Assembly (NCBI RefSeq): GCF_044904605.1
Contig: NZ_JADIKI010000023.1
Coordinates: 186,001-250,000, forward strand
Length of the DNA stretch: 64,000 bases
Direction of reading: 5' to 3'
DNA from: Dyella_B humi
GTDB lineage: Bacteria > Pseudomonadota > Gammaproteobacteria > Xanthomonadales > Rhodanobacteraceae
Below, piece by piece: positions 59,016-64,000 of the stretch. Made by a program: the position numbers and the translations under genes. How positions within the stretch are numbered: position 1 is the first letter of the stretch; every line of letters starts with the position of its first letter. Under the pieces are notes generated by a model that saw only the letters and a list, made by a program, of their open reading frames with translations, had not been told where the DNA came from and did no database searches.

Positions 59016-60116
59016 TTAGGCGTTCAACAACGCCTCGCCATTGCGCGTCACGCAGCTCTTAGCCACCAACTCATCCTCGAAGTCCGGCTGCAACGCGCCA
59101 TCACGTATCAACAACTCGACAAAGTTGTAGATGTTGCGCGCATACATCTCCGACGCGTGCAACGGCGCGCCTGCAGCGAGATTGAGCGGCCCGAGAATCA
59201 CCACGCCGCCGTGCTCCACACGTTCTCCCGGGCGAGTAAGCTCGCAATTACCACCGCTCTCGGCGGCAAGGTCTACGATCAGCGCACCCGGTTTCATGCC
59301 ATCGACCATCGCGGTCGTGAGGATCTTCGGGGCCGCACGCCCCGGCACCGCGGCAGTAGTCACCACCACGTCGAATACTTTCAGATGTTCGGCCAGCGCT
59401 TGCTGCTGCGCCGCGCGCTCCTCGGCGTTGAGTTCGCGCGCATAGCCGCCGCTGCCAGCGGCGCTCACGCCCAGATCCAAAAACTTCGCGCCCAACGATT
59501 CCACCTGCTCGCGCGTTTCAGGGCGCACGTCATAGCCTTCGATCTGCGCGCCCAGGCGCCGTGCGGTGGCGATCGCCTGCAAACCCGCCACACCCGCGCC
59601 AATGACCAGCACGCGCGAAGGGCGGATGGTGCCCGCCGCAGTGGTGAGCATCGGGAAGAATTTCGGCGCGTTCTCGGCGGCGATCAGCATGGCGCGATAA
59701 CCTGCCACGGCGGCCTGCGAACTCAATACGTCCATGGCTTGTGCGCGCGTAGTTCGCGGCAGCAGTTCCAGTGCGAAGGCGATCAGCTTCTTTTGTGCAA
59801 GCGCCGCGATACGCGCTGCCGCGCCATGCGGTCGTAGTTGGCCCACCACGACGGCGCCTTCGCGTAGACGGCCCAGCGCGTCGTCGTCCGGCGATAAGAC
59901 GCAGGCCAGCAGATCGGCTTGTGCCAGCACGTGTGCCGCATCGGCAAATTCGACGTCCGCATAAGCCGTATCCGGAAAACCGGCCGCGGCGCCCGCACCG
60001 TGTTCGAGCAGCACGCGCAACCCTTTGCCGCGCAACTTCTTCGCCACTTCCGGCGTGATCGCGACGCGCCGCTCGCCGGCGGCGGTTTCACGCAATGCGG
60101 ACACGGTGATCGACAT
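59016..60116 (-). CDS. pntAA: NAD(P) transhydrogenase subunit alpha, part 1
   Basis: NAD(H)-binding domain I of the transhydrogenase, homologous to alanine dehydrogenase. The ATG at 60116 (MSITVSALRETAAGERRVAITPE) has AGGAGAT upstream; 366 residues. The NAD loop is VLVIGAGVAGLQAIATARRLGAQ, with YDVRPETREQVESLGAKF following. Convergent with the DUF3106 gene (12-nt gap). The expected downstream partner pntAB starts 1.7 kb away, beyond the sigma cassette. Confidence 0.94.
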   Translation of the reverse strand: MSITVSALRETAAGERRVAITPEVAKKLRGKGLRVLLEHGAGAAAGFPDTAYADVEFADAAHVLAQADLLACVLSPDDDALGRLREGAVVVGQLRPHGAAARIAALAQKKLIAFALELLPRTTRAQAMDVLSSQAAVAGYRAMLIAAENAPKFFPMLTTAAGTIRPSRVLVIGAGVAGLQAIATARRLGAQIEGYDVRPETREQVESLGAKFLDLGVSAAGSGGYARELNAEERAAQQQALAEHLKVFDVVVTTAAVPGRAAPKILTTAMVDGMKPGALIVDLAAESGGNCELTRPGERVEHGGVVILGPLNLAAGAPLHASEMYARNIYNFVELLIRDGALQPDFEDELVAKSCVTRNGEALLNA

Positions 60117-60203
60117 CGGCCATCTCCTGCGGATGAGGCTTACCATCCTAGCCTAAGCGCGGGTTAGACTGGCCAGCCCGAATCGGGGTAACGAGGAAAC
60201 CCG

Positions 60204-60617
60204 ATGCCCGAGCAGATCGTCGGCACCGCCCTGTTAGAGCTTGCACGCCGTGCCCGCGAACTGGCGTATGCGCCCTATTCCCGTTTCCAGGTTGGCGCCG
60301 CGCTGCAGACGAAGGACGGCCGCGTGTTCCCCGGCTGCAACGTGGAGAACGCCGCGTACGGCTTGTGCAACTGCGCTGAGCGCACCGCTTTGTTCAGCGC
60401 CATCGCCGCCGGCTGCAAGCCTGGGGATTTCAGCGCCATCGCCATAATCGCCGACACGCCCGAACCGGTTACGCCGTGCGGCTCCTGCCGCCAGGTACTG
60501 GCCGAACTATGCACCAGCGATATGCCGGTACTGCTGGCCAATGTTGCCGGCGCCGTGCGGCAGACGACGGTGGAAGCATTACTGCCCGATGGATTCCGGC
60601 TTGTCCCAACACGCTGA
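60204..60617 (+). CDS. cdd: Cytidine deaminase
   Basis: Zinc-dependent deaminase converting cytidine to uridine in pyrimidine salvage. 137 residues, the homotetrameric short form. AYAPYSRFQVGAAL at the start, zinc ligands in NCAERTALF and PCGSCRQVL, catalytic Glu in CAE. A GAGGAAA site precedes the ATG. Divergent from pntAA and convergent with the hydrolase downstream. Confidence 0.96.
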   Translation: MPEQIVGTALLELARRARELAYAPYSRFQVGAALQTKDGRVFPGCNVENAAYGLCNCAERTALFSAIAAGCKPGDFSAIAIIADTPEPVTPCGSCRQVLAELCTSDMPVLLANVAGAVRQTTVEALLPDGFRLVPTR

Positions 60618-60626
60618 GCCTGCAGC

Positions 60627-61532
60627 CTACTCACCACGCATTGAATCAGCAGCCTTGAGCAGTTGGCTCAATGCTGCATCGAAGGCCTGCGGATCATCCA
60701 CGAACACGGCATGACGCGTATTCGGCACCGCAACGAAATGCGCGCCGGGGATGGCTGCAGCCATGTCCTTTTGCGCATCGAGCAGCGGTGAATCCGCCGA
60801 GGCGATCACCAGCGCGGGACGATCGATCTTCTGCAACGCCGGCCGCCGATCGGCGCCAAAGATATCCGATACCAACATCGCCGCTCCGACGGCCACAGGC
60901 GTGCGCTGCGCCTGCGCGATCACCGCGTCGATATCGGCCGGCGGATGCCGGAAAATGGAACGCACCATGCCCGCGCTGTAATCGGCCGGCTGCGCCATGT
61001 AGCGCGACAGCCCCGAAAGAATCGCTTTGCTGAACTCCTTGCGGATATCCACTTCGTTCGTGCCTGCGGAAACAGGCGAATCCACGAACACGACACCGGC
61101 GAGCGAGCCGGTGCCGAACTGCTGCACATAGGCGGCGACATCCTGCGCGCCCTGCGACCATCCCACCAGTACGCAGCGATCGATATGCAGCGATGCCAGC
61201 AGTTCGTGCAGATCCCGCGCGCGACGCTCCGGCGTGTTACCGGTCAGCATGATCGACGAGGCGCCTTGCGAGCGCGAGTCCACGGCAATCACGCGCCGTT
61301 GCGACGAAAACCGTTGCAATTGCTCGCGCCACAATGACGCCGTCAAGGTCCAGCCGGGGATCAACACCAGGGCCGGCGCATCGTGGCGTTGCCCTGCTTG
61401 CAGGTAATGGATGCGCGCGCCATCGTCGGTGGTGACATAGCCGTCGCTGATCGACGCGGCGGCTTCACTCGCACGCGTGGCCGGGATCAAGGCGATCAGG
61501 AAGATGGCAATCAGGCCTCTTAGCATCTTCAT
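60627..61532 (-). CDS. Secreted alpha/beta hydrolase
   Basis: 301 residues from the ATG at 61532 (AGGAG 9 nt upstream); a longer open frame upstream lacks family features. Signal peptide MKMLRGLIAIFLIALIPATRA suggests periplasmic export. Alpha/beta hydrolase landmarks: oxyanion PGWTLTASLW, nucleophile elbow GWSQGAQ, acid Asp near ASADSPLLD, and catalytic His in NTRHAVFVDDP. Substrate unknown; resembles peroxidase/esterase-like members. Confidence 0.85.
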   Translation of the reverse strand: MKMLRGLIAIFLIALIPATRASEAAASISDGYVTTDDGARIHYLQAGQRHDAPALVLIPGWTLTASLWREQLQRFSSQRRVIAVDSRSQGASSIMLTGNTPERRARDLHELLASLHIDRCVLVGWSQGAQDVAAYVQQFGTGSLAGVVFVDSPVSAGTNEVDIRKEFSKAILSGLSRYMAQPADYSAGMVRSIFRHPPADIDAVIAQAQRTPVAVGAAMLVSDIFGADRRPALQKIDRPALVIASADSPLLDAQKDMAAAIPGAHFVAVPNTRHAVFVDDPQAFDAALSQLLKAADSMRGE

Positions 61533-61659
61533 ACTGCGCACTCCTCGACAGGATGCGCGGATCGTAGGCTCATGGCCTGCGCGCGTCTGCGTGACTGAAA
61601 GGCATCGTGACTGGACGCAGACGGTTGTAGGATAAGCGTTTTCCCAGGTACGACTCCCC

Positions 61660-62229
61660 ATGGACGATGCGCTTTCCCTGCTGCAGCAACGCCATTCCGC
61701 ACCTTCGCGCCAGCTTGGCGAACCCGCGCCCGATGCAACCAGCTTGCGCAGCCTGCTGGAAGCCGCCATTCGCGTGCCTGATCACGGCAAGCTGGTTCCC
61801 TTCCGGCTGATCGCTCTGCGCGGCGAATCCAAGCTGAAGTTCGGCACCCTGCTCGCCGAGCGTGCGATCCGGCGCGATCCGGATCTGCCCGAATCCAAGC
61901 GCGAGAAGGAACGGCATCGTTACACCTTCGCGCCACTGGTGATTGCTGTGGTGGCCCGCATCGATCACGACGCCGGCATTCCGGAAATCGAACAGAAGCT
62001 GTGCGCCGGCAACGTGGCCTACAACATTCTGCTGGGTGCCTATGCGTTGGGATTCGGCGCGCAATGGCTCACCGGCTGGGCGGCGTACGATGCGGAAGTG
62101 GCCGGCCTGCTCGGCTTGGCAGCGAACGAATGCGTGGTCAGCTTCGTGCATATCGGCACGCCGCAAGCCGAAATTCCCGATCGCGATCGTCCCGCGCTGG
62201 ACGATCTGCTCACCGAATGGAAGGGCTGA
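61660..62229 (+). CDS. Nitroreductase family protein (YdjA-like)
   Basis: 189 residues, FMN-dependent nitroreductase fold of the short YdjA type. RHSAPSRQLGEPAPD at the start (FMN phosphate Arg-x-Ser), AAIRVPDHGKLVPFRLIAL, and LGAYALGFGAQWLTGW with FVHIGTPQ at the end. Physiological substrate unknown. 4 nt before the exonuclease gene. Confidence 0.9.
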   Translation: MDDALSLLQQRHSAPSRQLGEPAPDATSLRSLLEAAIRVPDHGKLVPFRLIALRGESKLKFGTLLAERAIRRDPDLPESKREKERHRYTFAPLVIAVVARIDHDAGIPEIEQKLCAGNVAYNILLGAYALGFGAQWLTGWAAYDAEVAGLLGLAANECVVSFVHIGTPQAEIPDRDRPALDDLLTEWKG

Positions 62230-62233
62230 GCAC

Positions 62234-63127
62234 GTGTCTGCGTTGCCCACCGCACACCTGATCGACGGCAGCTTGTACGTGTTTCGCGCCTGGCATTCGA
62301 TGCCGGACGAGTTTCACGACGTCGACGGCCATCCGGTCAACGCGGTGCACGGATACACGCGCTTCTTGTGCGAAGTGCTGGAGCGCGAAGATCCTTCGCA
62401 TCTGGCGGTGGCATTCGATGCTTCGCTCACCACATCGTTCCGCAATGCGATCTATCCCGCCTACAAAGCGAATCGCGAATTGCCGCCGCCGGATCTGGAA
62501 CGGCAGTTCGTGCTGTGCCGCGCCGTCACCGAAGCACTCGGCATCCGCGTGCTGATCGATCACAGCTTCGAAGCGGACGACTTGATCGGCAGCACCTTGT
62601 GGAGCTTGCGCGCGCACGGCTTTCGTAGCGTGATCGTGTCGGCGGATAAGGACTTCGGCCAGCTGCTTGGCGAACACGATGAGCAATGGGATTTCGCGCG
62701 CAACCTGCGCTGGGGACCGGCTGGTGTGTTCGAGCGATTGGGCGTGCATCCGGTCCAAGTGGCGGATTACCTCGCACTGTGCGGTGACGCCGTCGACAAC
62801 ATTCCTGGCGTGCCCGGCATCGGCGCGAAAACCGCCGCCGCCTTGCTGGCGCATTTCGGCACCTTGGACGCATTGCTCGATCGCGTGGATGAAGTGGCGT
62901 TCCTGCGCCTGCGTGGCGCGGCCAGTTGCGCCGCAAAGCTGCGCCAACATGCCGATGCAGCCAGGTTGTACCGCCGCCTGACTCGTATTGCGCTGGATGC
63001 GCCCATCGATAGCGGCTTTGACGTGCTGGTTCGCAAGCGCGGCGTAGAAACGCTCGAGGCCTTGTGCGAACAGCTTCGCTTCGGCCCGCTCACACGCAAT
63101 CGGCTGCGCGCGCTGACCAGCATCTGA
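62234..63127 (+). CDS. 5'-3' exonuclease / flap endonuclease (Pol I N-terminal-like, Xni-like)
   Basis: 297 residues from a GTG at 62234 with GGAAGG 9 nt upstream. FEN family: metal-site Asp in LIDGSLYVFRAWH, RNAIYPAYKANRELPPPDL (helical arch), EADDLIGS, VSADKDFGQLL, and the helix-3-turn-helix GDAVDNIPGVPGIGAKTAAALLAHFG. It lacks a polymerase domain. Probably processes flaps or RNA primers beside Pol I. Immediately follows the nitroreductase gene. Confidence 0.9.
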   Translation: MSALPTAHLIDGSLYVFRAWHSMPDEFHDVDGHPVNAVHGYTRFLCEVLEREDPSHLAVAFDASLTTSFRNAIYPAYKANRELPPPDLERQFVLCRAVTEALGIRVLIDHSFEADDLIGSTLWSLRAHGFRSVIVSADKDFGQLLGEHDEQWDFARNLRWGPAGVFERLGVHPVQVADYLALCGDAVDNIPGVPGIGAKTAAALLAHFGTLDALLDRVDEVAFLRLRGAASCAAKLRQHADAARLYRRLTRIALDAPIDSGFDVLVRKRGVETLEALCEQLRFGPLTRNRLRALTSI

Positions 63128-63146
63128 CTTCAAGCAGACATTCCCC

Positions 63147-63713
63147 ATGAACGACATCAACCGTAAACCCGAAGACGCCAGCGCTCCCGAGGAAACGCTC
63201 TACCAGGGCCGCTGGCTGCGCCTGCGCCGCCGCGGCCGCTGGGAATATGCCGAGCGCAACAATCCCGGCGGTGCGGTGATCATTCTGGCGGTAACGCCGG
63301 AAGACAACGTGCTGTTTGTGGAGCAGTACCGCGTCGCAGTTCAGCGATTCACCATCGAAATGCCGGCCGGCCTAGTCGGTGATCTGGCGGACCAGCAACA
63401 CGAAAGCGCGCTCATCGCCGCTCAGCGCGAACTAGAAGAAGAAACCGGCTATCGCTGCAGCCGCGTCAGCTTCGTGCACGAAGGGCCTTCATCATCCGGC
63501 ATGAGCAACGAGATCATTGCCTTCGTGCGCGCGCACGATCTGGTGAAGGTGAGCGATGGCGGCGGCGACGTGACCGAGAACATCGTGGTGCACGAAATAC
63601 CGCGCAGCGAAGCCGGCGCGTGGTTGGTGGCGCGTGCGAAGGACGGGTATTCGATCGATCCGAAGCTGTTTGCGGGATTGTGGTTCATCGAGCATGCCGA
63701 GGTGTTCGGCTGA
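63147..63713 (+). CDS. Nudix hydrolase, probable ADP-ribose pyrophosphatase
   Basis: 188 residues. ETLYQGRWLRLRRRGRWEYAERNN and VEQYRVAVQRFTIEMPAGL match ADP-ribose pyrophosphatases. The Nudix helix ESALIAAQRELEEETGY is intact, with the glycine loop before it two residues longer than the consensus. 19 nt after the exonuclease gene, likely co-transcribed. Other nucleoside diphosphate derivatives are possible substrates. Confidence 0.9.
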   Translation: MNDINRKPEDASAPEETLYQGRWLRLRRRGRWEYAERNNPGGAVIILAVTPEDNVLFVEQYRVAVQRFTIEMPAGLVGDLADQQHESALIAAQRELEEETGYRCSRVSFVHEGPSSSGMSNEIIAFVRAHDLVKVSDGGGDVTENIVVHEIPRSEAGAWLVARAKDGYSIDPKLFAGLWFIEHAEVFG

Positions 63714-63720
63714 GCCTCCT

Positions 63721-63742
63721 CCTCCCCTGCTTGCAGGGGAGG
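63721..63742. terminator. Palindrome after the Nudix gene
   Basis: 9-bp stem CCTCCCCTG/CAGGGGAGG with a CTTG loop, 7 nt after the Nudix stop. No T tract on the plus strand. Same composition as the CCCTCTCC repeat family; may help end transcription between converging genes. Confidence 0.45.
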
Positions 63743-63786
63743 CAGCCTCACATTCGAACACCGGCAATATCACTGCAAACTGCCGG

Positions 63787-63978
63787 TTAACCTCTGGTGC
63801 CGTCGCCAACCTGCCACACCGCGCCGGCACTCTCGTCTTGTTCGGATAGACGCAGCTGCTGCAGATTTCTTTTCAGCACAAGCGCCCACGACTTGAGATC
63901 CTGCACGGCCAACGCGGCCTCTTGCTGCAGCAAGTCGCTGTCGTCATCTTCCACATGCGGCGTAGATGAAACGTGCAT
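63787..63978 (-). CDS. Possible small protein of unknown function
   Basis: 63 codons (MHVSSTPHVEDDDSDLLQQE...), acidic N-terminus and a predicted amphipathic helix (AVQDLKSWALVLKRNLQQLRL). Codon choice looks like that of neighbouring genes, but no Shine-Dalgarno is visible, and another frame overlaps on the plus strand. The true start might lie beyond the window edge. Confidence 0.35.
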   Translation of the reverse strand: MHVSSTPHVEDDDSDLLQQEAALAVQDLKSWALVLKRNLQQLRLSEQDESAGAVWQVGDGTRG

Positions 63979-64000
63979 GGCAGCGGTCTGATGCGAATTC

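Noticed and set aside
61533..61769. 79-codon N-terminal extension of the alpha/beta hydrolase
   Set aside because: It would bury a clear signal peptide and a good ribosome binding site at 61532, and it overlaps the 5' end of the nitroreductase gene.

Overview
The window is a 64 kb chromosomal stretch of a gammaproteobacterium of the order Xanthomonadales, most likely Rhodanobacteraceae (Dyella/Frateuria/Rhodanobacter-like). This is inferred from protein flavour, a fairly high GC content, the joined rpoBC-str-S10-spc-alpha ribosomal block, the prs-rplY-pth-ychF and wrbA-DUF2069 neighbourhoods, and the intergenic repeats. Nothing here looks like a prophage, plasmid, insertion sequence or CRISPR locus.

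Positions 1-2600 hold the end of a subclass B3 metallo-beta-lactamase (+), facing a class II DAHP synthase that is translationally coupled to dsbB (-). From 35.8 kb down to 2.7 kb lies one of the cell's main information-processing blocks, all on the minus strand. In transcription order it reads tRNA-Tyr, tRNA-Gly, tRNA-Thr, tuf (copy 2), tRNA-Trp, secE, nusG, rplK, rplA, rplJ, rplL, rpoB, rpoC, rpsL, rpsG, fusA, tuf (copy 1), the S10 operon (rpsJ to rpsQ), the spc operon (rplN to secY) and the alpha operon (rpsM, rpsK, rpsD, rpoA, rplQ). Good sigma-70-like promoters can be read before tRNA-Tyr, rplK and rpsJ. The long untranslated spacers (rplA-rplJ, rplL-rpoB, tuf-rpsJ, rpoA-rplQ) are rich in hairpins. 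rpmJ is absent from its usual place.

From 35.9 to 44 kb, still mostly minus, come a hotdog thioesterase, a GNAT acetyltransferase, the ychF-pth-rplY-prs series, tRNA-Gln, a second GNAT protein sitting where ispE would be expected, lolB, and a TPR lipoprotein coupled to lolB. hemA and prfA diverge from these on the plus strand. They are followed by an O-GlcNAc-transferase-like TPR protein whose conserved active-site positions appear to be substituted.

From 48.9 to 64 kb the content is mixed housekeeping: acylphosphatase, a TlpA-like thioredoxin and a YihY membrane protein (-); WrbA and DUF2069 (+); an AidB-like acyl-CoA dehydrogenase; a one-domain asparaginase-like protein; SufT; a small membrane protein; and a pyridine nucleotide transhydrogenase. 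The transhydrogenase operon is split: pntAA is separated from pntAB-pntB by an opposite-strand cassette of an ECF sigma factor, a one-TM protein and a DUF3106 protein. Cytidine deaminase, an alpha/beta hydrolase, a nitroreductase, a 5'-3' exonuclease and a Nudix hydrolase complete the window. Several families of short palindromic intergenic repeats are scattered through 34-64 kb.

I saw no clearly new defence or mobile system. The best leads are the divergent OGT-like protein, the split pnt operon with its sigma cassette, the missing ispE, the near-identical tuf pair and the structured spacers.
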